Below are positions 1 through 7,931 of a stretch of 64,000 nt of DNA, one piece after another. Location: the NCBI RefSeq assembly GCF_025345615.1, contig NZ_JAODWD010000006.1:62001-126000 (forward strand), read 5' to 3'. Position 1 is the stretch's first letter. Every line of letters begins with the position of its first letter. The stretch is from Mycobacterium deserti. Lineage in GTDB: Bacteria; Actinomycetota; Actinomycetes; Mycobacteriales; Mycobacteriaceae. A program made the translations under genes and the position numbers. The notes under the pieces are model-generated. The model saw only the letters and a program-made list of their open reading frames with translations, did not search any database and was not told the DNA's origin.

Positions 1-871
1 CATGGCGTTGGAGATGCAGAAGCTGCAACGCGAACACGGCTTTAACCCGATCCTCGGCTGCCTACCGATGCTCGCCCAGATCCCGGTGTTCCTCGGGCTT
101 TATCACGTGCTGATGTCCTTCAACCGAACCCAGACCGGCATCGGCCGGCTCGGCCTGTCGGTAGAGGAGAACAGGTCGCTCGGCAACTACGTGTTCAGCG
201 CGACCGACGTGGGGCACTTCCTGGACGCCCACCTGTTCGGCGCACCGCTGGGCGCCACCATGATTCAGCAGCACGGGCTCGAGGCGTTCACCGAATTCCA
301 CCGGCCCGCGGTGATCGCGGTCGGTGTGCCGTTCATGATCCTGGCCGGCGTCGCGACCTACTTCAACAGCAGGGCGTCGGTGGCGCGGCAGAGTCCGGAA
401 GCGGCGGCCAACCCCCAGACCGCGATGATGAACAAGCTGGCGCTGTACGTCTTCCCGCTCGGCGTTGTCGTCGGCGGCCCGTTCCTGCCGCTGGCGGTGA
501 TCATGTACTGGCTCGCCAACAACATCTGGACGTTCGGTCAGCAGCACTACGTGTTCGGCAAGATCGAAAAAGAGGAAGAAGAGAAGAAGCGCGAAGCTCA
601 AGAGCGGCGGGCGCAGAACGCACCCCCGCCGGGCGCCAAGCCCAAGAAGCAGCGTTCCAAGACCCAGCCGGCGTCCGCCGAGATCACGTCGAGCGACGGC
701 AGCGAGGTCAGCGACAGTGCAGCGGACGATTCGGCACTGGACGTGCCACCAGATGCCAAGCCGGCGACGAACAACGGCAACGGCAGGACGACGTCGGGTG
801 CGGGCAACCGCACACCGCGACCCGGCGCGTCCCCGCGGCCGGGCGCGCGGCCGAAGAAGCGCAAGCGATAA
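1..871 (+). CDS. yidC: Membrane protein insertase YidC, 3' part (5' end outside window)
   Basis: The reading frame is open from the left edge, so only the C-terminal part of YidC is present. YidC inserts and folds inner-membrane proteins alone or with SecYEG. The visible stretch GFNPILGCLPMLAQIPVFLG is the conserved family signature. It is followed by hydrophobic segments near residues 20-40, 100-120 and 145-175, with the late VIMYWLANNIWTFGQQ motif. The last 100 residues form a charged, Pro/Lys/Arg-rich cytoplasmic tail, as in other mycobacterial YidC. It sits directly upstream of jag, as in nearly all Gram-positive origin regions. The function is secure; the start cannot be given. Confidence 0.95.
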   Translation, partial: MALEMQKLQREHGFNPILGCLPMLAQIPVFLGLYHVLMSFNRTQTGIGRLGLSVEENRSLGNYVFSATDVGHFLDAHLFGAPLGATMIQQHGLEAFTEFHRPAVIAVGVPFMILAGVATYFNSRASVARQSPEAAANPQTAMMNKLALYVFPLGVVVGGPFLPLAVIMYWLANNIWTFGQQHYVFGKIEKEEEEKKREAQERRAQNAPPPGAKPKKQRSKTQPASAEITSSDGSEVSDSAADDSALDVPPDAKPATNNGNGRTTSGAGNRTPRPGASPRPGARPKKRKR

Positions 872-907
872 CCCGGTTCCCCACCGGCGGACGAAAGAGA
901 GACAGGC

Positions 908-1462
908 ATGACAGACGCCGACACGACCGAACGCCTCACGGACGAGGACACGACTTCACCCGACACCGCGACGAGTGCGGAGCCGGGCGAGGAGGACATG
1001 GAGGACCGCCTCGTTGCCGAGGGCGAGATCGCCGGAGACTACCTCGAGGAGTTGTTGGATCTGCTCGACTTCGATGGGGACATTGATCTCGACGTAGAGG
1101 GCGACCGAGCGGTGGTGAGCATCGACGGCGGGACTGATCTGAACAAGCTTGTCGGGCGCAAGGGCGAGGTGCTTGATGCGCTGCAGGAGTTGACTCGGTT
1201 GGCGGTCCACCAGAAGACCGGCGAGCGCAGCCGGCTGATGCTCGACATCGCGCGGTGGCGCCGGCGTCGCCGCGACGAACTGGCCGCGCTGGGCGAGAAG
1301 GTGGCGCGCCGGGTGCTCGAGACCGGGGACCGTGAAGAGCTCGCCCCGATGACGCCCTTCGAGCGCAAGATCGTGCACGACGCGGTGGCCGCTGTGGAGG
1401 GTGTGCACAGCGAGAGCGAGGGCGTGGAGCCGTCGCGCCGCGTCGTCGTGCTGATCGACTGA
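908..1462 (+). CDS. jag: Jag/KhpB-type RNA-binding protein (KH + R3H)
   Basis: A 184-residue protein with an acidic N-terminal leader (about 1-45), a KH domain (about 50-125, with the loop LVGRKGEVLDALQ) and a C-terminal R3H domain (about 125-184). The R3H domain contains RLMLDIARWRRRRRDELAAL and the MTPFERKIVHDAV signature. KH-R3H proteins bind RNA and influence cell shape and peptidoglycan synthesis in other Gram-positives. The exact mycobacterial role is not shown here. The gene starts 36 nt after yidC with AAAGAGAG upstream of the ATG, so it is probably cotranscribed with yidC. Confidence 0.93.
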   Translation: MTDADTTERLTDEDTTSPDTATSAEPGEEDMEDRLVAEGEIAGDYLEELLDLLDFDGDIDLDVEGDRAVVSIDGGTDLNKLVGRKGEVLDALQELTRLAVHQKTGERSRLMLDIARWRRRRRDELAALGEKVARRVLETGDREELAPMTPFERKIVHDAVAAVEGVHSESEGVEPSRRVVVLID

Positions 1463-1519
1463 AGTTACATCTGTGTAGTTCGTGCGCGTCGCCGCTCGGC
1501 GCCCTGGAGTCTTCGAAGG

Positions 1520-1537
1520 ATGTTTCACGTGAAACAT
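1520..1537. promoter_or_regulatory. parS site 1 (ParB-binding palindrome)
   Basis: ATGTTTCACGTGAAACAT is a perfect 18-bp palindrome containing the bacterial parS core TGTTTCACGTGAAACA at 1521-1536. ParB loads at parS and spreads by CTP-dependent sliding. This copy overlaps the start codon of rsmG, so it also encodes the first residues of that protein. Confidence 0.95.
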
Positions 1538-2209
1538 GACGAGGTGCCGGCGGCGCCACCGGCGGCCGACGCCTTGTTCGGAGCGCGGGTAGGTGACGCC
1601 CGCAGGTATGCCGAGATCCTGGCCGGGGCCGGCGTCGAACGCGGCCTCATCGGACCGCGTGAAGTCGGCCGTCTCTGGGACCGGCACATCCTCAACAGCG
1701 CCGCCATCGCCGAATTGCTCCAGCCAGACGCCCGAGTTGCCGACATCGGTAGTGGCGCAGGCCTGCCCGGGATACCGTTGGCGATGGCTCGGCCCGACTG
1801 CCGAGTCACGCTCATCGAACCTCTGCTGCGCCGCAGTGACTTCCTGCGCGAAGCCGTCGACGCGCTCGGGCTGAGCGTGACGGTGGTCCGGGGACGAGCG
1901 GAGGATCGCGGGGTGCGGGAACAAGTGGGGGAGGTGGACGCGGTCGTGTCGAGGGCGGTGGCATCGCTCGACAAATTGACGAGTTGGAGCTTGCCGCTGC
2001 TGCGGGCGGACGGCCTGATGATCGCGTTGAAAGGCGAGCGGGCGGCCGACGAGGTACACGAGCACCGGCGTGTGATGACGGCGGCGGGGGCAGTCGATGT
2101 AAGGGTGATGACATGTTGCGCGGACTACTTGGACCCACCCGCAACCGCGGTGGTGGCGCGGCGGGGGGCTCCGACGAGGCGCCGAGCAACCAGCGGGAGA
2201 CGAGGATGA
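1520..2209 (+). CDS. rsmG: 16S rRNA (guanine-527-N7)-methyltransferase RsmG (GidB)
   Basis: A SAM-dependent methyltransferase that makes m7G527 in 16S rRNA; loss of the mycobacterial enzyme gives low-level streptomycin resistance. The glycine-rich SAM loop VADIGSGAGLPGIPLA lies near residues 73-88, followed by the GER motif and the family pattern REVGRLWDRH. The first codons, reading MFHVKH, are created by a parS palindrome that starts at the ATG. A GTG at 1544 is a possible alternative start, because GAAGG sits too close to 1520 for a normal ribosome site. The last 4 nt overlap parA (ATGA), which implies translational coupling. Confidence 0.93.
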   Translation: MFHVKHDEVPAAPPAADALFGARVGDARRYAEILAGAGVERGLIGPREVGRLWDRHILNSAAIAELLQPDARVADIGSGAGLPGIPLAMARPDCRVTLIEPLLRRSDFLREAVDALGLSVTVVRGRAEDRGVREQVGEVDAVVSRAVASLDKLTSWSLPLLRADGLMIALKGERAADEVHEHRRVMTAAGAVDVRVMTCCADYLDPPATAVVARRGAPTRRRATSGRRG

Positions 2210-3201
2210 GTTCAGTGCCGGACGACCGCACACCCCACGAAGGGGTACCAGGCGATGCAGATGTTTCACGTGAAACATCGCGCACGAGCGCAGGGGGAGG
2301 GAACTGGAAAGGCGAAGCCGTCGCCGCCGCGCCGTGGAGCGAGGCCGTCGTGGACACCCCGATTGGAGCCGAGGCCGAACGGGCGGTGCGCCTGCTGGAC
2401 GTCGCCGCGAAGAGCGGTCTGCCGCGGCCGGCCCGGCAGCGGATCTTCACGATCGCCAACCAGAAGGGCGGTGTCGGCAAGACGACGACCGCAGTCAACG
2501 TGGCCGCGGCGCTCGCCCTGCAAGGACTCCAGGTGCTGGTCGTCGATCTCGACCCACAGGGCAATGCGAGTACTGCGCTCGGGGTCGAGCATCGCGAGGG
2601 CACGCCGTCGTCGTACGAGGTGCTGATCGGTGAGATTCCGCTAAACGATGCGATTCAGCGCAGCCCGCACAGCGAGCGCCTGTTCTGTGTGCCGGCGACG
2701 ATCGATCTGGCCGGCGCCGAGATCGAGTTGGTCAGCATGGTCGCGCGGGAGGGCCGCCTGCGCACCGCGCTGTCCGGCATCCAGAACTACGACTTCGATT
2801 ACGTCTTCATCGACTGCCCACCCTCGCTGGGCCTGTTGACCATCAACGCGCTCGTCGCCGCACCCGAGGTGCTGATCCCCATTCAATGCGAGTACTACGC
2901 CCTCGAAGGTGTGGGCCAGTTGTTGCGCAATATCGAGATGGTGAAGTCGCACCTCAATCCCGACCTCGAAGTGACAACCGTGATTCTGACGATGTACGAC
3001 GGCCGCACGCGGCTGGCCGACCAAGTGGCCGAGGATGTTCGGGCACACTTCGGCGAGAAGGTTTTGCGAACCGTCATCCCACGCAGCGTCAAGGTGTCCG
3101 AGGCGCCCGGCTATGGCATGACGATCCTCGACTACGACCCCGGCTCACGCGGGGCGATGAGCTATCTCGATGCGAGCCGTGAGATCGCGGAGCGGCGATG
3201 A
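2206..3201 (+). CDS. parA: Chromosome partitioning ATPase ParA
   Basis: A 331-residue Walker-type ATPase that forms nucleoid-bound dimers and moves ParB-parS complexes. The deviant Walker A KGGVGKT is at about residues 87-93, followed by a DLDPQGNAST stretch and the Walker B-like FIDCPPSLG. The N-terminal 80 residues are a variable extension, as in other mycobacteria. The ATG at 2206 overlaps the rsmG stop, and the residues before it belong to the rsmG frame. Residues VSRET near position 20 are encoded by the second parS. It forms an operon with parB. Confidence 0.96.
   Translation: MSSVPDDRTPHEGVPGDADVSRETSRTSAGGGNWKGEAVAAAPWSEAVVDTPIGAEAERAVRLLDVAAKSGLPRPARQRIFTIANQKGGVGKTTTAVNVAAALALQGLQVLVVDLDPQGNASTALGVEHREGTPSSYEVLIGEIPLNDAIQRSPHSERLFCVPATIDLAGAEIELVSMVAREGRLRTALSGIQNYDFDYVFIDCPPSLGLLTINALVAAPEVLIPIQCEYYALEGVGQLLRNIEMVKSHLNPDLEVTTVILTMYDGRTRLADQVAEDVRAHFGEKVLRTVIPRSVKVSEAPGYGMTILDYDPGSRGAMSYLDASREIAERR
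2261..2278. promoter_or_regulatory. parS site 2 (inside parA)
   Basis: A second perfect copy of the 18-bp palindrome ATGTTTCACGTGAAACAT, 741 bp from the first, lies within codons 19-25 of parA. The two sites are identical across all 18 bp, although one is read as MFHVKH and the other as DVSRETS, so selection is on the DNA and not on the protein. Confidence 0.95.
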
Positions 3202-3247
3202 GCACTCGCGCGAAGAGCAGACAGCCGGGCCAGAGGAGACTGCACCA

Positions 3248-4240
3248 ATGACCAACCCCACCCGCAAGCGCAGCGGCCTCGGCCGCGGGCTGGCATCGCT
3301 CATTCCCACCGGCCCGGCCGATGGCGACGCGTCGTCGCTCGGGCCGACGATGGGCGCCGCGGCCGCCGATGTCGTCCTCGGCGGCGGCACGGGCGCCCCA
3401 CCACCGGAGGCCAGTGCGGTCGGCGCGGTGTACCGCGAGATCGACCCGTCGACGATCGAGCCGAACCCGCGTCAGCCGCGCCAGGTCTTCGATGACGAGG
3501 CCCTGTCCGAACTCGTCCACTCCATCCGCGAGTTCGGGCTCATGCAGCCGATCGTGGTGCGGGCGCTGCCGGCCACCGAGCAGGGCGCGCCGCGCTACCA
3601 ACTGGTCATGGGGGAGCGCCGCTGGCGCGCGTCACAACAGGCCGGCCTCACGGCGATCCCGGCGATCGTCCGCGAGACCGCCGACGACAGCATGCTCCGC
3701 GACGCGCTGCTGGAGAACATCCACCGCGTCCAACTGAACCCTCTGGAAGAGGCCGCGGCCTACCAACAGTTGCTCGACGAGTTCGGCGTCACCCACGACG
3801 AACTCGCCGCCCGCATCGGACGGTCTCGGCCGCTCATCTCGAACATGATCCGGCTGCTGCGGCTCCCCATCCCCGTGCAGCGTCGGGTGGCCGCCGGCGT
3901 TCTGTCGGCCGGGCACGCACGGGCACTGCTGTCGCTCGAAGGTGGACCCGAACAGCAGGAGGAACTGGCGGCGCGCATCATCGCCGAGGGACTGTCGGTG
4001 CGGGCCACCGAGGAAGCAGTCACCCTGGCGAATCGCGCCGGGCCCGCCGCCCCGCCGAACCCGAAGCGCAAGCCCATTCACATGCCGGGCCTGCAGGATG
4101 TTGCTGAGCGCCTCTCGACGGCGTTCGACACCCGGGTGACGGTCAGTCTCGGCAAACGTAAAGGCAAGATCGTCGTCGAGTTCGGGTCGGTCGACGACCT
4201 ACAGCGCATCGTGGACTTGATGAGCGCGGAGAAGGGCTGA
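3248..4240 (+). CDS. parB: Chromosome partitioning protein ParB (parS-binding CTPase)
   Basis: A 330-residue ParB. It starts with the ParA-stimulating segment MTNPTRKRSGLGRGLASLIP, then a Gly/Ala-rich linker. The N-terminal CTP-binding domain has EPNPRQPR (about 71-78) and GERRWRA (about 122-128). A helix-turn-helix follows (about 165-215, GRSRPLISNMIRLLRLP), then a C-terminal dimerisation domain. The start at 3248 has AGAGGAGA upstream and gives the expected N-terminus; an upstream in-frame extension from 3170 overlaps parA and is unlikely. Its targets are the two parS sites in this operon. Confidence 0.95.
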   Translation: MTNPTRKRSGLGRGLASLIPTGPADGDASSLGPTMGAAAADVVLGGGTGAPPPEASAVGAVYREIDPSTIEPNPRQPRQVFDDEALSELVHSIREFGLMQPIVVRALPATEQGAPRYQLVMGERRWRASQQAGLTAIPAIVRETADDSMLRDALLENIHRVQLNPLEEAAAYQQLLDEFGVTHDELAARIGRSRPLISNMIRLLRLPIPVQRRVAAGVLSAGHARALLSLEGGPEQQEELAARIIAEGLSVRATEEAVTLANRAGPAAPPNPKRKPIHMPGLQDVAERLSTAFDTRVTVSLGKRKGKIVVEFGSVDDLQRIVDLMSAEKG

Positions 4241-4457
4241 CCTACCACCCGCGGTAATTACGTCACTGTGACATACACCGAGCTGTCGGCGGCAGCGCGC
4301 GAGACCAGAAGGCGGAAAGCTCTGTGCATCAACATCTTTCGCGCTCGGCGTGGAACGCCGGGATTCGGCGCGTCGAATTCGGACGCACGTCGCCGCGCCC
4401 TTCTATCCTGAAGTGGCAGCCGTGCACTTCAGCACCGCGAGAACCACGGGGAGTTTA

Positions 4458-5204
4458 GTGCCAGCACGAACCACACCCCTGCGGCTCGAAGCCTTCGAGC
4501 AGCTGCCCAAGCATGCACGCAGATGCGTGTACTGGGAGATGGAGCCGTCCGCTACCGCCGACGCGCATCTCTCCGATCCCGAATTCGAGAAGGAAGCGTG
4601 GCTGTCGATGGTCATGCTCGAGTGGGGATCGTGCGGTCAGGTCGCGGTCGAGTGTGCAGGTGGTGACGACGACGGCCCGCCGCAAGAGCTGCTCGACGAC
4701 GCGACGTGTCTGGGCTATGCGTTCTATGCCCCGCCCACCGCGGTGCCGCGCGCGCGGCACTTCCCGTCCGGCCCAGTCAGCGCCGACGCCGTTCTGTTGA
4801 CCTCGATGGGTGTGGAGCCCGGTGACGCCGCCGACGTGCTTCCGCGCACCTTGATCGCGGCGGTTGTCGGCGACCTCGTCCGCCGCGGCGCGCGGGCGCT
4901 CGAGGCGTTCGGTCGGACATCGGAGGTCGCCGAGCTGCTCGACCCACGGGCGGTGCCGCCGGACATCAAGCCCGTCGTCGATGTGCTGGGGGACTGCTCG
5001 GTGGACCAGTGCGTCCTGGACGCCGACCTGTTGCAGGACGCCGGCTTCGTCGTCGTCACTCAGCATCGGTACTTCCCGCGGCTGCGCCTCGAACTCGAAC
5101 AGGGCTTGGGGTGGAAGGCCGACGTCGAGGCCGCTCTGGAGCGGCTGCTCGAGAGCGCCCAGCTGCAGCAGCCGGTCGGGGCGGGATCGAGCCCCTGCTA
5201 CTGA
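4458..5204 (+). CDS. Rv3916c-like protein, probable GNAT-type acetyltransferase
   Basis: A 248-residue protein in the position of M. tuberculosis Rv3916c. The N-terminal pattern LPKHARRCVYWEMEP resembles a group of actinobacterial GNAT-annotated proteins, and AFYAPPTAVPRARHFPSGPVS is characteristic of the same group. I cannot identify a complete acetyl-CoA loop by eye, so the substrate and even the activity are unknown. The GTG at 4458 is chosen because GGGGAG precedes it at good spacing and because the length matches the family; a start at 4350 would add 36 low-complexity residues. It converges on cwlM, and the 3' ends overlap by 7 nt. Confidence 0.75.
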   Translation: MPARTTPLRLEAFEQLPKHARRCVYWEMEPSATADAHLSDPEFEKEAWLSMVMLEWGSCGQVAVECAGGDDDGPPQELLDDATCLGYAFYAPPTAVPRARHFPSGPVSADAVLLTSMGVEPGDAADVLPRTLIAAVVGDLVRRGARALEAFGRTSEVAELLDPRAVPPDIKPVVDVLGDCSVDQCVLDADLLQDAGFVVVTQHRYFPRLRLELEQGLGWKADVEAALERLLESAQLQQPVGAGSSPCY

Positions 5205-6391
5205 ACCGCGCGGCCGGCCTGCTCCACCGACAGCTCGTGAGCCAGTAGCTCGGCGAACGTGAATGTGCCTGTCGGACGGTCGTTTTTGCCGAGTAGATAA
5301 AGGCGCTTTACCGCGGCGAGGATGCCCTCGGCGATCGAGTCACGCGCAGGCGCCGACACCAGCATGTCGCGGTCGTGCGGGTTGGTGATGTACCCGACGT
5401 CGACCTGAACGGTGGGCATCCGGGTCAGCCGCAGCAGATCCCACGTCCGTCCGTGCACGCGGCAGTCACGTAATCCGGTGCGCGCCACCACTTCTCGCTG
5501 AATGAAGTCGGCGAGGTTACGGCCGATGGTCGACACCGAGCCGTGCGAGTTGCCGAAGTGAAACGACGCGACGCCGTTGGCGGCCGGGCTGGCCTGGGTG
5601 GCGCACCTCAGGCTGATCATCAGATCGGCGCCCACCGTATTGGCGGTTGCGGCGCGTTCGGCGTCGATCGGCGCTCGGTTGGCCGACCGGGACAGGAACG
5701 TCTCCATCCCGATCGCCGTCATCCGGCCTTCGAGCCGACTTGCCAAGTCCCACAGGATGTCTGCTTCGCTGATCGGGCCTTCGGGTCCCTGCATGATCAG
5801 CCCGTGATCGGAGCCGCCGCGGCCAGGATCGATAATGATCCGCTTACCGGACAGCCGCGGCCCCGAGCTTCGGACCAGTTCCTCCTCGCGGATCGCGTGC
5901 GGCGACCCGCCGGTGACGCGTGAGCCGAGAAAGTACAGCGACCGCAACGTTTCCGGGCCGCAGATGCCGTCCGGATACAGCCCGTACTCACGCTGGTACG
6001 ACATCAGCGCGTTGTGGGTTTGCAGACCGAAATGCCCATCGACCAGACCGGTGTAGAACCCGAGGTCCTGGAGCCTGGCCTGAAGCGTCGCGACGTCGTC
6101 GCCGTACATGGGCGCGCCGAACTGGTGATTGAGCGTGCGCGCACCGAGGCGATACGACGCCTCCTTCAGTGCACGATAGGTCGCCTCACCGACGATTCCG
6201 TCGACCAGCAGCCCGCGGTGCTGCTGGAATGCGCGCACCGCGTGGTCGAGTTCGTCGTCGAACGCATCGAGCGCGACGTGCTTTCCGGTGGTGATCTCGG
6301 CGTCGGGACTGTCGATCATCCCCAACGACGACAACGCAGCCCGGATCTCGGTGACCGCACCCCCGCGGTCACCGCGACGCAGACTCGACAT
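5198..6391 (-). CDS. cwlM: CwlM, catalytically degenerate amidase homologue that regulates peptidoglycan synthesis
   Basis: A 397-residue protein with two peptidoglycan-binding repeats (about 5-75 and 95-155) and an Amidase_3 fold (about 184-365). The zinc and catalytic positions are changed: the usual HGG reads RGG (DPGRGGSD, 188-195), the second His is Arg (SLRCA, about 260) and the catalytic Glu is Asp (VDVGYITN, about 331). In mycobacteria CwlM is a PknB substrate that activates MurA when phosphorylated. Starting at ATG 6391 (GAAAGG upstream) puts the C-terminal TGTFTF threonine at residue 374, the number reported for the M. smegmatis phosphosite. A GTG at 6409 is the alternative start. 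Confidence 0.93.
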   Translation of the reverse strand: MSSLRRGDRGGAVTEIRAALSSLGMIDSPDAEITTGKHVALDAFDDELDHAVRAFQQHRGLLVDGIVGEATYRALKEASYRLGARTLNHQFGAPMYGDDVATLQARLQDLGFYTGLVDGHFGLQTHNALMSYQREYGLYPDGICGPETLRSLYFLGSRVTGGSPHAIREEELVRSSGPRLSGKRIIIDPGRGGSDHGLIMQGPEGPISEADILWDLASRLEGRMTAIGMETFLSRSANRAPIDAERAATANTVGADLMISLRCATQASPAANGVASFHFGNSHGSVSTIGRNLADFIQREVVARTGLRDCRVHGRTWDLLRLTRMPTVQVDVGYITNPHDRDMLVSAPARDSIAEGILAAVKRLYLLGKNDRPTGTFTFAELLAHELSVEQAGRAVQ

Positions 6392-6513
6392 GGGCGGCCT
6401 TTCGGTCACAGTTGTCAGCGGCGTGCGCCGACAGGTTGCTATGCCAAATTGTCGCAGACGCTTGGGCGAATCGAGAAAAGCCCAGGCCGGTGTCTGGTCG
6501 CCGATCGGCGGCG

Positions 6514-6864
6514 TTAGACCACGTCAGCGAGTTCGCGCAGCAGCGCGGCCTTGCCTTTTGCGCCGACGATCCGCTTGACCGGGGCGCCGTCCTTGAACAG
6601 GATCATCGTCGGAATCGACACGACCTGGAAGTCACGCGCGGTGGCCGGGTTGGCGTCGACGTCGAGCTTGGCGACCGTCAACTGGCCGGCCTTGTCGCGG
6701 GCGATCTCCTCGAGCACCGGGGCGACCATCTTGCATGGGCCGCACCAGGTCGCCCAGAAGTCGACCAGCACGGGGGTGCTACTGGACAGCACTTCGCTGG
6801 AGAACGAGTCGTCGGTGACGGCGACCGTCGAAGATCCAGAGGACTTGGATGTGGTGTCGGCCAT
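6514..6864 (-). CDS. trxC: Thioredoxin
   Basis: A 116-residue thioredoxin with the active site WCGPC at residues 40-44 and the usual PVLVDFWA and IPTMILFKDG strands around it. It reduces protein disulfides using electrons from thioredoxin reductase. The first 17 residues form a Ser/Thr-rich extension. The ATG at 6864 follows AGGAGC at proper spacing; the longer upstream frame runs into trxB. It lies 13 nt after trxB, so the two form a redox operon. It corresponds to M. tuberculosis TrxC (Rv3914). Confidence 0.95.
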   Translation of the reverse strand: MADTTSKSSGSSTVAVTDDSFSSEVLSSSTPVLVDFWATWCGPCKMVAPVLEEIARDKAGQLTVAKLDVDANPATARDFQVVSIPTMILFKDGAPVKRIVGAKGKAALLRELADVV

Positions 6865-6877
6865 GGTGGTGCTCCTA

Positions 6878-7849
6878 TCAGATCGGTACTGAGGTCTCTT
6901 CGTCGTCCGGCCCCGCGCTGTGTTCGGCGAGCCAGCGCTCGGCGTCGATGGCGGCCGCACAGCCGCTGCCCGCGGCGGTGATGGCCTGTCGGTAGATGCG
7001 GTCGACCAAGTCGCCCGCGGCGAACACTCCTTCGAGCGAGGTGTTGGTGGTTCGGCCTTCGGTCAGCACGTATCCGTCCTCGTCGAGGTGGACCTGTCCG
7101 CGCACGAGCTCGGAACGCGGATCGTGCCCGATGGCGACGAACACGCCGGTGACATCGAGTTTCGACTCCTCGCCGGTCACGGTGTCGCGAAGCCGCACGC
7201 CGGTGACCTTGGGATCGCCCTCGATCTGGGTGACGGTCGTGTTGAGCATGAAGGTGATCTTCTCGTTGGCGCGCGCGCGGTCGAGCATGATGCGCGAGGC
7301 ACGGAATTCCTCGCGGCGGTGTACCACGGTGACGCTGCGGGCGAACCGGGTGAGGAAGGTGGCCTCCTCCATCGCCGAGTCGCCGCCGCCGACAACCACG
7401 ATGTCCTGGTCGCGGAAGAAGAACCCGTCGCAGGTGGCACAGGTGCTCACGCCCATGCCGATCAGCCCCTCTTCGCCGGGCACGCCGAGGTGGCGCGCCG
7501 CGGCGCCCATCGCGAGGATCACGGCGCGAGCCTGGTGCGTCTCGTCACCGACGGTGACGGTCTTGATCGGTCCGTCGAGCGAGACGGCGTCGACGTCCTC
7601 CATGCGGAGGTCGGCCCCGAACCGCAGCGCCTGCTCGCGCATCTGGTCCATCAGTTCCGGGCCGGTGATGCCGTCGCGGAAGCCCGGGTAGTTCTCCACC
7701 TCCGTGGTGGTCATGAGTGCTCCGCCGAACTGGGTGCCTTCGAACACCAGCGGCTTCAGTTGCGCGCGCGCCGCATAAACGGCGGAGGTGTAGCCGGCGG
7801 GACCGGATCCGATAATGATCAGGTCGTGCACCGTGGCTGAGGAGGTCAT
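6878..7849 (-). CDS. trxB: Thioredoxin reductase (NADPH)
   Basis: A 323-residue low-molecular-weight thioredoxin reductase. The FAD-binding GSGPAGYTSA is at residues 14-23, the redox disulfide CATC at 137-140, the NADPH motif GGGDSAMEEA near 156-165, and the closing FAD motif GVFAAGDLVD near 277-286. It transfers electrons from NADPH to thioredoxin. AGAAAGG precedes the ATG. A promoter-like GGGAACA with a GTT 17 nt downstream lies just upstream, matching the oxidative-stress sigma factor SigH consensus, and trxC follows in the same transcript. Confidence 0.96.
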   Translation of the reverse strand: MTSSATVHDLIIIGSGPAGYTSAVYAARAQLKPLVFEGTQFGGALMTTTEVENYPGFRDGITGPELMDQMREQALRFGADLRMEDVDAVSLDGPIKTVTVGDETHQARAVILAMGAAARHLGVPGEEGLIGMGVSTCATCDGFFFRDQDIVVVGGGDSAMEEATFLTRFARSVTVVHRREEFRASRIMLDRARANEKITFMLNTTVTQIEGDPKVTGVRLRDTVTGEESKLDVTGVFVAIGHDPRSELVRGQVHLDEDGYVLTEGRTTNTSLEGVFAAGDLVDRIYRQAITAAGSGCAAAIDAERWLAEHSAGPDDEETSVPI

Positions 7850-7885
7850 GGGAGCCTTTCTGCCGATTTCGTCGGCACGAGTACA

Positions 7886-7912
7886 AACACCAGCCTAAGC
7901 CGGGGTGTTCCC
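7886..7912 (-). promoter_or_regulatory. SigH-like promoter upstream of trxB
   Basis: Reading the minus strand, GGGAACA (7906-7912) is followed after 16 nt by TGTT (7886-7889). The published mycobacterial SigH consensus is GGGAAYA-N16-17-cGTT, and M. tuberculosis trxB2 is a known SigH target. The match is by eye; the transcription start is not known here. Confidence 0.6.
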
Positions 7913-7931
7913 GCGCAGTCTGGAGGTCAGA

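Noticed and set aside
956..2278. Long minus-strand frames opposite jag, rsmG and parA
   Set aside because: They are products of high GC content: Arg/His-rich, without ribosome sites or domains, and opposite well-supported genes.
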